From JAVJSU01 sp040219275 (GTDB lineage: Bacteria; Chloroflexota; Anaerolineae; Aggregatilineales; Phototrophicaceae): a stretch of 18,801 nt of DNA. Both the position numbers and the translations under genes were made by a program. Below, in pieces: positions 7,973 through 14,622 of the stretch. Below the pieces are notes generated by a model. It was not told the DNA's origin and did not search any database. It saw nothing but the letters and a program-made list of their open reading frames with translations. The stretch is taken from the NCBI GenBank assembly GCA_040219275.1, contig JAVJSU010000092.1, forward strand, positions 1-18,801, given 5' to 3'. Each line of letters opens with the position of its first letter. The first letter of the stretch is position 1.

Positions 7973-8010
7973 AAATAAAAACCAGCCAAGATTCGGAACG
8001 TTGGCTGGTT
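7973..8010 (-). terminator. Rho-independent terminator of the beta-propeller gene
   Basis: A perfect 10-bp stem (AACCAGCCAA at 7980-7989 with TTGGCTGGTT at 8001-8010) has an 11-nt loop. On the minus strand it is followed by TTTTATTT (7973-7980). It lies about 110 bp after the stop codon at 8120 and separates that gene from the transfer operon downstream. Confidence 0.88.
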
Positions 8011-8119
8011 GAGGTGGTTTATGCGATGATTGGGGGCTGTCTATGATTTCTATGTGCATCTTAAGTTGAGCGCATTCAACGCCTGTGCCATGTGCGTTGA
8101 TAAGGATCATTTCATTCAA

Positions 8120-9457
8120 TTACTTATTAACTTGTGAAACCCATCCGCCTATTCGTACAATATCATTTAATGAGACTTCAATCTGCCTTATTCCTGACCC
8201 ATTACTATCAACGAATTCAAATTTATTTATTGAACTATCACAGAAGTAATCAGGTGAAGTATTTGTTGAGTAAACTATCACATTTGCTGATGGAGACCAT
8301 AAAGGATTACACCCAATTTCCAATATGTGATTAGTAACAAGTTGTGAATTTTGTAGACTACCGATTCTTATTGGACTAACTTGCCGTCCATTATTGGACT
8401 GGTAGGTCACTTCATAAAACAGAGTTTCATTGTTTGATAAGGAAAAATCAGGTAAATACGAGGATGAAACTATATTATGATCCCCAGTACTTGGTCTATA
8501 TATGATCGTCTCTGTTTCAAATTGCGGTTGGTTACGTTTCCAAAACGAACTAATCAAGAGTTCGTCGGGTGAAATCCAATACAGAAAATAATTCGCAAAA
8601 AGATAAGGATCAAATGTATTTACCGGAGTATCATTATAATCAGTCAAAGTAGATACTATTCCCTGATTAACAGCGAATAAATGAATCTCTCTCGCAGAAC
8701 TTAACACTGTTCCGTCACACCCAGCCATGAAACTTATATACAGGTCATTTGGTGACCAAGAAATCTTACATAAAGTTGAATCTGCACCTTCTAGTCCAGT
8801 CAGAATATTACCCACACTAACAGATGATACTTTTGATCCTTGCGATATATCGTAAACACTTAAATTTCTCGGGCAATCAGTTAAACATAATGTTTCATAC
8901 ATTGCAATTCTAGTGGAATCACTTGACCAGCCAATCTGATACTGAATATCGTCATTGTTTGTGAAATTGACCCAAGTATGATCTTGAACTGAATAAAGAA
9001 AAACATCCTGCCCATTTTCACTGACCTCAATCGTTGCAAAATACTCACCGTTTGGTGACCAATAGATTCTTTGTACATTATCCATAAACAAATTCGGAGG
9101 AGACGGAAATATTATTTCAGATGAGACTATCTCTGAGTCCAAATTAAGTAAATTGATTAGTAAAACCCTGCTACTTTGACCATCTAAAATTATAAGACTA
9201 AGATATGTTCTAGTGCTATTTATCTCTACTTCACCCAATACAAAGTCACCAGAAATCTGTATGGGGTAAATAAGATCAGCAGATAAATTGTATGGATTGG
9301 CAAAATGTATAAGAATGTCGTCTCCAGCATTGCTTTGAGTGACGTAGACGAACTTCTCATCAAGATTTTGCGATTTGACCAAATTTGTCGAGTCAATAGT
9401 AAGAAATATGAATATAGTAAGGAATAATAGTCCGCTAAGCAAATATTTACTATCCAT
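8120..9457 (-). CDS. Exported WD40/TolB-like beta-propeller protein, AT-rich
   Basis: This is a 445-aa protein from the ATG at 9457, chosen over the longer frame opening at 9634. It is preceded by AGGGAG and starts a normal signal peptide (MDSKYLLSGLLFLTIFIFLT), whereas the upstream extension lacks a ribosome-binding site. The mature protein has several propeller blades of the TolB/PD40 type, each with a W-S-P/S-(N/D)-x motif: YWSPNGEYFATIE, GWSSDSTRIAMYE, SWSPNDLYISFMAG and LWSPSANVIVYST. Such propellers bind partners or ligands outside the cytoplasm; no catalytic residues are evident. The gene is conspicuously AT-rich against the GC-richer genes on both sides, has its own terminator and is monocistronic, so it looks like a separately acquired insertion. 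The function is unknown. Confidence 0.82.
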   Translation of the reverse strand: MDSKYLLSGLLFLTIFIFLTIDSTNLVKSQNLDEKFVYVTQSNAGDDILIHFANPYNLSADLIYPIQISGDFVLGEVEINSTRTYLSLIILDGQSSRVLLINLLNLDSEIVSSEIIFPSPPNLFMDNVQRIYWSPNGEYFATIEVSENGQDVFLYSVQDHTWVNFTNNDDIQYQIGWSSDSTRIAMYETLCLTDCPRNLSVYDISQGSKVSSVSVGNILTGLEGADSTLCKISWSPNDLYISFMAGCDGTVLSSAREIHLFAVNQGIVSTLTDYNDTPVNTFDPYLFANYFLYWISPDELLISSFWKRNQPQFETETIIYRPSTGDHNIVSSSYLPDFSLSNNETLFYEVTYQSNNGRQVSPIRIGSLQNSQLVTNHILEIGCNPLWSPSANVIVYSTNTSPDYFCDSSINKFEFVDSNGSGIRQIEVSLNDIVRIGGWVSQVNK

Positions 9458-9494
9458 GATAGCTCCCTGTACTCTAAGAGGTGATACGAAGCAG

Positions 9495-9508
9495 TCAGTA
9501 AACTGAAA
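9495..9508. promoter_or_regulatory. Possible operator TCAGTAAACTGAAA upstream of the beta-propeller gene
   Basis: The 14-base string TCAGTAAACTGAAA, built on the palindrome TCAGT-AA-ACTGA, lies 38 bp before the ATG at 9457. The same 14 bases occur at 11192-11205 just before the first XRE gene. A shared regulator is possible, but one extra copy of a short AT-rich word is weak evidence. Confidence 0.3.
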
Positions 9509-9678
9509 CTGATAATTAGGAGGCAGAAACGCAGCAAGAAAAAAAGTTGAATTAAGGCTGAGACTAAAGCTGACAGTTCCTTGAATATGCCGCATATTTT
9601 GGGGCGACCAACGCGTGCTAGGTGCCTTAAACAATTTCGCCTTGAAATTTTAGTATAGATCATTAAGTCGTAATTCGG

Positions 9679-10305
9679 CTATAGAATACCTTGTTTCATC
9701 GCGCAATAGATGAGGTGTTCGTTGGTGGTCGCATCGAAGCGGTGGCGCAATTTGTCGCGCACCCAGTAGATTCTGCGCGTGGGCAAGCCCAATTCATAGG
9801 CGATTTTGCCAATGGGAACGCCCTGTGCCAGCAAATTCAAGACGCGCAGGGACTCGGATGTGAGACGGTTGTTGCGTTTGGCCGATTGCATGGCGATGAT
9901 GTAGACGTTGCGGGCAAATGGCGATAGATACGGGAAATCCGCCAGCACAGTATCAACGGCGGGGGAGAGACAGTCCGCAAGCGTATCCGATTTGTGCAGA
10001 TACCCGTTGATTCCCGCCGTGAACAGGTCGTGGATGAACAAGCCATCGCTCACGCCACTCATGACGATCACTTTCAGGCGGCGATGGTGGCGCTTCAATT
10101 TGTCGGTGATGCTGGTGGTGTGCATTCCGCCTAGCCAATCGTTGACGATAACCACATCCGGCTTTTGCTCGTCAACAAGTCGCCATAAATCTGAAAACTT
10201 CCGCGCCGTCCCGACCACACGATAACGGTACTCGCGCTCAAGCACCGCCTTAGCACCGAGCAGGGTCAAATCCTCATCCGCCGCGAGGGCGATTCGTATT
10301 GCCAT
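9679..10305 (-). CDS. NarL/LuxR-type response regulator (second of pair), orphan
   Basis: This is a 208-aa protein. The N-terminal receiver domain (about 1-120) shows the acidic cluster DED (10-12), a phosphoacceptor Asp at 56 (VVIVNDW), Ser83 and the conserved Lys at 105 (YLHKSD). The C-terminal LuxR/GerE helix-turn-helix runs from about 147 to 208 (LTSESLRVLNLLAQGVPIGK, then IAYELGLPTRRIYWVRDKL). It should be a phosphorylation-controlled DNA-binding dimer in the cytoplasm. It is 16 bp downstream of a paralogous regulator and probably co-transcribed with it. No histidine kinase is encoded in the window, so its input is unknown. The unusual IYWVRDKL recognition helix, in place of the common TVKxHxxxI pattern, is shared in part with its paralog (VYRIREKL). 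Confidence 0.9.
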   Translation of the reverse strand: MAIRIALAADEDLTLLGAKAVLEREYRYRVVGTARKFSDLWRLVDEQKPDVVIVNDWLGGMHTTSITDKLKRHHRRLKVIVMSGVSDGLFIHDLFTAGINGYLHKSDTLADCLSPAVDTVLADFPYLSPFARNVYIIAMQSAKRNNRLTSESLRVLNLLAQGVPIGKIAYELGLPTRRIYWVRDKLRHRFDATTNEHLIYCAMKQGIL

Positions 10306-10321
10306 CGATTATGATCCGTTT

Positions 10322-10969
10322 TCAGACTTGATTGGAAATATCGAGCAAGCCCCGTTTGCGGGCGGCATCAACGATCTGTTCATTGGTTTTCACGTTGAGA
10401 ATTTTGCGGAGCTTCTCGCGGATGCGGTAGACCGAACGGGTGGTAAGCTCGGCAATCGCCGCGATTTCCTGAATGTTGTGTCCCTCGGAGATCAACCAGA
10501 GCACATCCCGATCTGTTTCGGTCAGTCGCAAGTTGGTCTGCCGTCGCATCATGTATGTTAGCGCTGCGGCTTTTGGTGAGACATAAAGTGAGCCGTTGCG
10601 GATCATCTCCAACGCCGGCACGAGCAAGCCCTGCAAACGGTCAAACTTGTAGATGAATCCGGTTGCACCACTTTCCAACAGTCGCTGAACATATAATCCA
10701 CTGAGGCGATCACTGGTAATGACAATCGACACATGCGGATGTTGATCTTTCAATTCGAGGATAAGATCGCCAACTTGGCGGACGGTGGGCAGGGTATCAT
10801 CCAGCAGGAGAATATCGACGGGATCAAGCCGGAGGGCATCCCTCATCCGGGGTAATGTAGCATAAGCACCCATGATCGTAATCCGCCCGTCTCCCCGCTG
10901 GATCATCTGTACGATGCCGTGCCGAATGAGATCGTTGGCATCAACAATCACTACACGTATCGGAGTCAT
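10322..10969 (-). CDS. NarL/LuxR-type response regulator (first of pair), orphan
   Basis: This is a 215-aa protein. The receiver domain has Asp10/Asp13, a phosphoacceptor Asp57 in DILLLDDTLP, Thr85/Ser86 and Lys108 (IYKFD). The C-terminal LuxR-type HTH is at about 148-210 (LTETDRDVLWLISEGHNIQE, then IAAIAELTTRSVYRIREKL). ATG at 10969 follows AAGGGG at a normal distance. It is the first gene of a two-regulator unit. Its upstream region, shared with the divergent XRE gene at 11221, contains the composite operator at 11039-11070. The two regulators are clearly diverged paralogs and may form heterodimers. The targets are unknown; the paired ACTGTAA repeats at 314 and 7907 are plausible candidates because NarL-type dimers often bind spaced repeats (inference). 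Confidence 0.91.
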   Translation of the reverse strand: MTPIRVVIVDANDLIRHGIVQMIQRGDGRITIMGAYATLPRMRDALRLDPVDILLLDDTLPTVRQVGDLILELKDQHPHVSIVITSDRLSGLYVQRLLESGATGFIYKFDRLQGLLVPALEMIRNGSLYVSPKAAALTYMMRRQTNLRLTETDRDVLWLISEGHNIQEIAAIAELTTRSVYRIREKLRKILNVKTNEQIVDAARKRGLLDISNQV

Positions 10970-11038
10970 GTCACACCCCTTGTAACTATAAAAGTAATAT
11001 TATTGTCAGCAATTTTTGGGCAACTGGCAATGAAAAGC

Positions 11039-11070
11039 GGTAATTTTACCAGCCAAAATGTCCTATTTTG
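11039..11070. promoter_or_regulatory. Composite operator: GGTAATTTTACC + CAAAATGTCCTATTTTG
   Basis: Two dyads lie three bases apart: GGTAA-TT-TTACC (11039-11050) and CAAAAT-GTCCT-ATTTTG (11054-11070). The second is a perfect inverted repeat with 6-bp arms. The same pair with the same spacing recurs at 14316-14347. The site is in the 251-bp divergent region between the response-regulator pair (starting at 10969) and the XRE pair (starting at 11221), about 45 bp upstream of a TATAAT at 11116-11121. An operator used by a regulator encoded in this element is the most likely reading. Confidence 0.68.
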
Positions 11071-11115
11071 CCCATTATGTCGCTTGCACGAACTGAGGCT
11101 GAGACGAAAGTGCGA

Positions 11116-11121
11116 TATAAT
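11116..11121 (+). promoter_or_regulatory. Candidate -10 element (TATAAT) for the XRE pair
   Basis: This is a consensus TATAAT 100 bp upstream of the first XRE start. No good -35 hexamer lies 16-18 bp upstream (the bases there read about CTGAGG), which would suit a promoter dependent on an activator bound near 11039-11070. Confidence 0.4.
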
Positions 11122-11190
11122 GTAGGAGCAGTTAACGTGGAAAACAGTTCATAGAGGTATTATAGTAAAATTGGATAATTCGTCAAGTAA

Positions 11191-11205
11191 TTCAGTAAAC
11201 TGAAA
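11191..11205. promoter_or_regulatory. Palindrome TTCAGT-AA-ACTGAA just before the XRE start
   Basis: A perfect 6-bp inverted repeat around AA is followed by one more A. It ends 15 bp before the ATG at 11221, where bound protein would block translation initiation or elongation. The position is typical of an autoregulatory operator. A 14-bp match is at 9495-9508. Confidence 0.4.
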
Positions 11206-11220
11206 GTAAGTAGATGATCG

Positions 11221-11658
11221 ATGCGTGACTATCTTCCCCTCGCAGATCAAATAAATATCCTGTTTGAAGCCATCACCCGTGCGGATGGTCGCCCCTACGC
11301 CATGCAGGAGGTCGCGGAGAATATCGACGTGAGTCTGGCGACGATCAGCCAACTTCGCAACGGCAAAATCAAGAATCCACAACTCAATACCCTGCGTGAA
11401 CTGTGCCGCTTTTTTGATGTCCCCTTGCGCTACTTTGAAACGACCCAACCAGAAGAATGCTATGCGCTCATTGCCAACAAGGGCGACCTGAAAGTCCCGC
11501 AACTCAACGAGATTGCCTTTCGTGCCTTGAAGCTATCGCCGCAATCTCAGCGTGATGTACTGAACATCATCAAATGGGCGCAGGCGGCAGAACTCGAAAA
11601 ATTACTCGATGATGAGTTCCCTGCCTTGCCATCGCTTGAGGACGATTATGGTGGCTAA
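11221..11658 (+). CDS. EspR-like XRE-family DNA-binding protein (first of tandem pair)
   Basis: This is a 145-aa protein. An N-terminal helix (LADQINILFEAITRADGRPY) precedes an XRE helix-turn-helix (MQEVAENIDVSLATISQLRN, then NPQLNTLRELCRFFDVPLRY). A C-terminal helical part follows (LNEIAFRALKLSPQSQRDVL) that in mycobacterial EspR-type regulators mediates dimerisation. The organisation and the 'ISQLRNGKIKNPQLNTL' recognition region look EspR-like; the match is from memory of the family, not from a search. The ribosome-binding site is weak and overlaps or adjoins the palindrome at 11191-11205, suggesting autoregulation. Its stop overlaps the start of a second XRE paralog by 11 bases, so the two are made together and may form heterodimers. 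It is likely the regulator of the ImmA-7TM-PAP2 operon that converges on it. Confidence 0.86.
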   Translation: MRDYLPLADQINILFEAITRADGRPYAMQEVAENIDVSLATISQLRNGKIKNPQLNTLRELCRFFDVPLRYFETTQPEECYALIANKGDLKVPQLNEIAFRALKLSPQSQRDVLNIIKWAQAAELEKLLDDEFPALPSLEDDYGG

Positions 11659-12070
11659 AAGGGAATTATCACTCAGTCAAAAGCTGTCTCTATTGATGGA
11701 AGAAGGTCAGCCCACGAATGGTAAACTGATTTCATCGCCAGCGGACATCGCCCGTTTTACAGGCATGTCCCATCAGACATTGATGAATTTGCTTCAAGGG
11801 CAAAGTACCAATCCCCGTCTCGACACACTGCGCGGCTTGTGCGACCTCTACGGCATCTCACTCGATTATTTTGATTGTGCATCAGCAGATCAGTGTCGTG
11901 CCCACCTCCTACAACAGGCAACTACCCGAAACGCCTCAGTGCTTCGTGAGATAATGACTCGTACCGAAATGTTGACGGCAGACGGAAAAAAACGTGTGTT
12001 GCGGCTCATGGAATGGATGCAGTTAGGGATACGCGCTCAATCAGCCCAGCAACAACGGAAAAGCCACTAA
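11648..12070 (+). CDS. EspR-like XRE-family DNA-binding protein (second of tandem pair)
   Basis: This is a 140-aa protein. The start is ATG at 11648, preceded by GAGG and overlapping the last 11 bases of the first XRE gene. An upstream ATG at 11609 would add residues unlike the family and deepen the overlap. The domain order copies its neighbour: an N-terminal helix (LSQKLSLLMEEGQPT), the HTH (SPADIARFTGMSHQTLMNLL, then NPRLDTLRGLCDLYGISLDY) and a C-terminal helical segment (LREIMTRTEMLTADGKKRVL). The Gly-Gln in 'LLQGQSTNPRLDTL' replaces the Arg-Asn of the paralog, so the two probably recognise different bases. The last 30 bases overlap the end of the convergent PAP2-like gene (12041-12070), so antisense interference between the two transcripts is possible. 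Confidence 0.84.
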   Translation: MVAKRELSLSQKLSLLMEEGQPTNGKLISSPADIARFTGMSHQTLMNLLQGQSTNPRLDTLRGLCDLYGISLDYFDCASADQCRAHLLQQATTRNASVLREIMTRTEMLTADGKKRVLRLMEWMQLGIRAQSAQQQRKSH

Positions 12071-12652
12071 GACTGATCCGCTTCCCACCAACAATCCGAG
12101 CATCACCTGCGCTAGCGTGTGATTCTTGGTTTCGATGCGCGACCACATCGTCAACAAGGCAATCCCGATAACGGCAAGCTGAAGCACCGGTGTGTCGAGT
12201 ATCCCCAACCACCACAATGCGGTGCCACATCCGCCGATGACCGCCATATGCGTTGAAATCTTGGTCACGAAATAGTTAATCAACCACTGAACCGGCACCC
12301 AGACGCACAGCGTGGCAATGCAAGCGGCGAGCACATCCGGCGCATCCAGCACGAGCAACACAATCAGACAAAAGAGCACACTCGCCCACACAACCGCATA
12401 GATCGGTCCGCGCGTTTGGCGCTGATAGACCCAGCGATCTTGCCTCCGAAGATACACGATCATGCTAATTCCAGGGACTAGCACGAGAATCAGCACCAGC
12501 ATCGACCACACTACAGCATTTCGCAAAGTCAAGTCATACAACACGGCAAAAAGTGTCGGGATACAGACAACATACGGATGAAAAATTCTGCCTATCCAAT
12601 AGGCGAAGCGATTGCGATGCTCAGGTACAGGATCAGTTGTCGTGGGCATCAT
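12041..12652 (-). CDS. Divergent PAP2-like integral membrane protein
   Basis: This is a 203-aa protein with about five or six hydrophobic helices. The PAP2/haloperoxidase phosphatase motifs are recognisable but degraded. RWVYQRQTRGP stands where K-x6-RP is expected, STHMA where PSGH is expected, and SRIETKNHTLAQVMLG fits the S-R-x5-H-x3-D motif except for its last acid. His in the second and third motifs is kept, so activity is possible, but the missing Lys and Asp argue for an altered or lost phosphatase. The natural substrate class would be a lipid or isoprenoid phosphate in the membrane. ATG at 12652 overlaps the stop of the 7-TM gene (ATGA), so translation is coupled. It is the third gene of the ImmA operon. 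Confidence 0.72.
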   Translation of the reverse strand: MMPTTTDPVPEHRNRFAYWIGRIFHPYVVCIPTLFAVLYDLTLRNAVVWSMLVLILVLVPGISMIVYLRRQDRWVYQRQTRGPIYAVVWASVLFCLIVLLVLDAPDVLAACIATLCVWVPVQWLINYFVTKISTHMAVIGGCGTALWWLGILDTPVLQLAVIGIALLTMWSRIETKNHTLAQVMLGLLVGSGSVLVAFPLLLG

Positions 12653-13638
12653 AACTTCACCATCGCCAATCGCCTCAACAATGTTGGATAGGAATAATTC
12701 ATTTGCTGGATTGCCTCCAACTGCTGATAAAGATCTCCATAACGCGGATATTTTTCAATCAAATGATAATGATCCAGTATGGAAATCATCAGCTGATAGA
12801 GCACCAATTCAAGGTTTTCTGGTTTTACAACCCGATCCTGAAAGATGGGCGGGCGTAATCGCGCATCCACATCTCGTGTGACATACTGCTCCAAACGGCG
12901 CAACTTCCAATAGAGCATCATTCGCCGTGCTTGAAATAAAATCTCCAACCAGCGATAGGGGATCATGGTTACCATGAAGGCGATCAACCCGATGTAAACG
13001 GCAGGATCACCGGTGCGAGCGATTTGCTCTACATCAGCATGTCCGAATTGAGCGGTGATGCCCGCCGCCATGCCAGCGGATGCGACTATTAGATAGCAAC
13101 AGAAACAGGTCAATGCGGCGGTTTGTTTGACTTTCATCGGCGCATGGCGTTCCCGACTGAGCATAATCAGCGTGTAGGGAATGAAAATGACTATAGCATA
13201 GATTGTCATCACAAAATCACGAATGCCGATCACCAGAAAGCGTTGATTGCTGTAATCTCCCATTAAAGATGCACCATAGAAAACATACCAGATCGCACCT
13301 ATCACCATCATAATCGGGCAGAGCAAATCAAGAAAACCGTAGAGTAGTCTTGATGGTCGCACTGGCTTCAACAGAAGATAATACAGATAGAACGTCAACA
13401 ACATACAACCACTTTTGATGAACAAAGCTAGTGGCATCCCACTGAAAAACTGGTTGAGCGCGATTTCCGTTTCGTCGCCCCATAAGGTGAACGCGATATT
13501 CCACAGGAAGAACAACAACCAGATACGTCGTGCGGATTGGGTTGCAAATGTCCCCCTAGCGCGTGCCCGAAAAAATGCTGAAATATAGATCAGCCACAAG
13601 CCAATCTTCAGTATTATTATTCCTTGAATAGATGTCAT
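12649..13638 (-). CDS. Seven-TM protein of the MAB_1171c/DUF6545 type
   Basis: This is a 329-aa protein with about seven TM helices in the first two-thirds (IIILKIGLWLIYISAFF, IWLLFFLWNIAFTLWG, ALFIKSGCMLLTFYLYYLLL, LLCPIMMVIGAIWYVFYGAS, IYAIVIFIPYTLIML, ALTCFCCYLIVASAGMAAGI, VYIGLIAFMVTMIPY). A cytoplasmic C-terminal domain follows (about 235-329, LYWKLRRLEQYVTRDVDARL, then LELVLYQLMISILDHYHLIE). That layout is the one I associate with the 'MAB_1171c family putative transporter'/DUF6545 proteins of actinobacteria, which often sit beside ImmA/IrrE and XRE genes. The function is not established. The gene starts on the base directly after the ImmA stop (TAG then ATG) and ends within the PAP2-like start. 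A role as a membrane sensor or effector in the module is inference. Confidence 0.75.
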   Translation of the reverse strand: MTSIQGIIILKIGLWLIYISAFFRARARGTFATQSARRIWLLFFLWNIAFTLWGDETEIALNQFFSGMPLALFIKSGCMLLTFYLYYLLLKPVRPSRLLYGFLDLLCPIMMVIGAIWYVFYGASLMGDYSNQRFLVIGIRDFVMTIYAIVIFIPYTLIMLSRERHAPMKVKQTAALTCFCCYLIVASAGMAAGITAQFGHADVEQIARTGDPAVYIGLIAFMVTMIPYRWLEILFQARRMMLYWKLRRLEQYVTRDVDARLRPPIFQDRVVKPENLELVLYQLMISILDHYHLIEKYPRYGDLYQQLEAIQQMNYSYPTLLRRLAMVKL

Positions 13639-14163
13639 CTAGTCTTCAAATCCCATCCCATCCACATAGGGCTTAAACTCTGGAACAGTCGAACCGCTAC
13701 GGTAGAGTTTGGTGACGCGATTATGATGCAAGACCCGTTTCTGGATAGCGAAGGCAAACCGCTCGGCTTCAATGTCTTCAGGTGAAAAGCTGTGCTCTTT
13801 TCGGGACAGGCGCGCTTGTCCATTGATAGGAATGTCGATATCAAATTCTGCCAGAATCTCCGGTGAGATCACATCGGTCAACGGGATAGTTTTATGCCCA
13901 AGAACCATATGCCCGATCTCATGAAGGATGCCGTGCGTTTGTAGAATAGGATGATGCAAGGTGTTGTAGGCGACGAGTTCGAAGGTCATTCCGGGTAGCC
14001 AGACACCTGAGACATCGCGTTGAAGCTCCCATCGACGTACCATAATCTGCCCTTTTCGTAGTCTCTCGATGTAATGAACAAAGTCCTCTATGTCGTACTT
14101 TGTGAAATCATAACCCAGCCCATCGACGATGCGCTGAATGTCCTGTGGGGATTTAGTTAACAT
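13639..14163 (-). CDS. ImmA/IrrE-family metallopeptidase
   Basis: This is a 174-aa protein. The zinc site is intact: HEIGH at 81-85 within ILHEIGHMVLGH, and a downstream EAERFA (132-137) supplying the third ligand Glu. These are the hallmarks of the ImmA/IrrE (COG2856) peptidases, which cleave or antagonise XRE-type repressors (ImmA against ImmR in ICEBs1; IrrE against DdrO in Deinococcus). No XRE domain is fused here, and the two XRE proteins encoded at 11221-12070 are the natural candidate substrates. It is the first gene of a three-gene operon. Its upstream region carries a composite operator (14316-14369) matching one near the XRE genes. It could be induced by DNA damage or another host signal, but nothing in the DNA says which. 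Confidence 0.88.
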   Translation of the reverse strand: MLTKSPQDIQRIVDGLGYDFTKYDIEDFVHYIERLRKGQIMVRRWELQRDVSGVWLPGMTFELVAYNTLHHPILQTHGILHEIGHMVLGHKTIPLTDVISPEILAEFDIDIPINGQARLSRKEHSFSPEDIEAERFAFAIQKRVLHHNRVTKLYRSGSTVPEFKPYVDGMGFED

Positions 14164-14434
14164 GCTGTCTCTCGCAAAACTTGACCAACAGAAATGCGAT
14201 AACAGAGTGTGGTGAAAATGTATTCGTTATCGATAAAGAATTTACCATATTGAAATTATTCTCGTAAGATGAGTCGCCTAAAAATCACCTCAAAATTGCC
14301 AGATTCTACAAATTCGGTAATTTTACCACTCGAAATGTCCTATTTTGCCACCTGAAATGTCCTATTTTGCTCACAAGGTTTTTCAAAAAGTTGGGTATGC
14401 TAGATGTAGAGGTGAATGAGTGGAGGATAGTTTT
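14164..14434. other. Divergent control region between the ImmA operon and the recombinase unit
   Basis: This 271-bp AT-rich region has no gene. It carries a 10-bp palindrome TTATCGATAA (14227-14236), the composite operator (14316-14347) and a second copy of its right half (14353-14369), and a GGAGG at 14422-14426 serving the small ORF at 14435. No convincing -35/-10 pair is visible in either direction. Confidence 0.6.
14316..14369. promoter_or_regulatory. Composite operator, second locus, with an extra half-site
   Basis: GGTAATTTTACC (14316-14327) is followed three bases later by CGAAATGTCCTATTTTG (14331-14347), exactly as at 11039-11070. TGAAATGTCCTATTTTG is then repeated at 14353-14369. 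The two AAATGTCCTATTTTG copies have a 22-bp period, about two helical turns. The site lies between the ImmA operon and the recombinase unit, so one regulator could control both from here and the regulatory genes from 11039. Confidence 0.7.
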
Positions 14435-14581
14435 ATGAAACAGAAGGACAGAAAATCCAATGAACCGACAATGATGTTACTTCGACTTTTCCGCATCGCA
14501 GACCTGTTGGCAACGGTCATCCGCGATGATACTCGGACAATACAACACCTTCAACAGATCCCGTCAAAAACACAAAATTAA
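14435..14581 (+). CDS. Small basic protein (48 aa) upstream of the serine recombinase
   Basis: The ATG at 14435 sits nine bases after GGAGG (14422-14426). The frame of 48 codons begins MKQKDRKSNEPTMMLLRLFR, is helical and amphipathic in the middle (LLRLFRIADLLATVIRDDTR) and ends in TAA at 14579-14581, 41 bp before the recombinase ATG. A very short basic protein directly ahead of a large serine recombinase could be a recombination directionality factor or another accessory factor. There is no recognisable motif, so this is only a positional guess. The good ribosome-binding site and codon-like sequence make translation likely. Confidence 0.55.
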   Translation: MKQKDRKSNEPTMMLLRLFRIADLLATVIRDDTRTIQHLQQIPSKTQN

Positions 14582-14622
14582 TTTTCTGCTATATCGTTAG
14601 ACAAAAAGCGAAAGAGAAGCGA

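Noticed and set aside
9458..9634. N-terminal extension of the beta-propeller gene to 9634
   Set aside because: The extra 59 residues have no ribosome-binding site and would bury the signal peptide; the ATG at 9457 follows AGGGAG.
11609..11647. Upstream ATG for the second XRE protein
   Set aside because: The extra residues do not fit the XRE family and the ATG at 11648 has a GAGG site at normal spacing.
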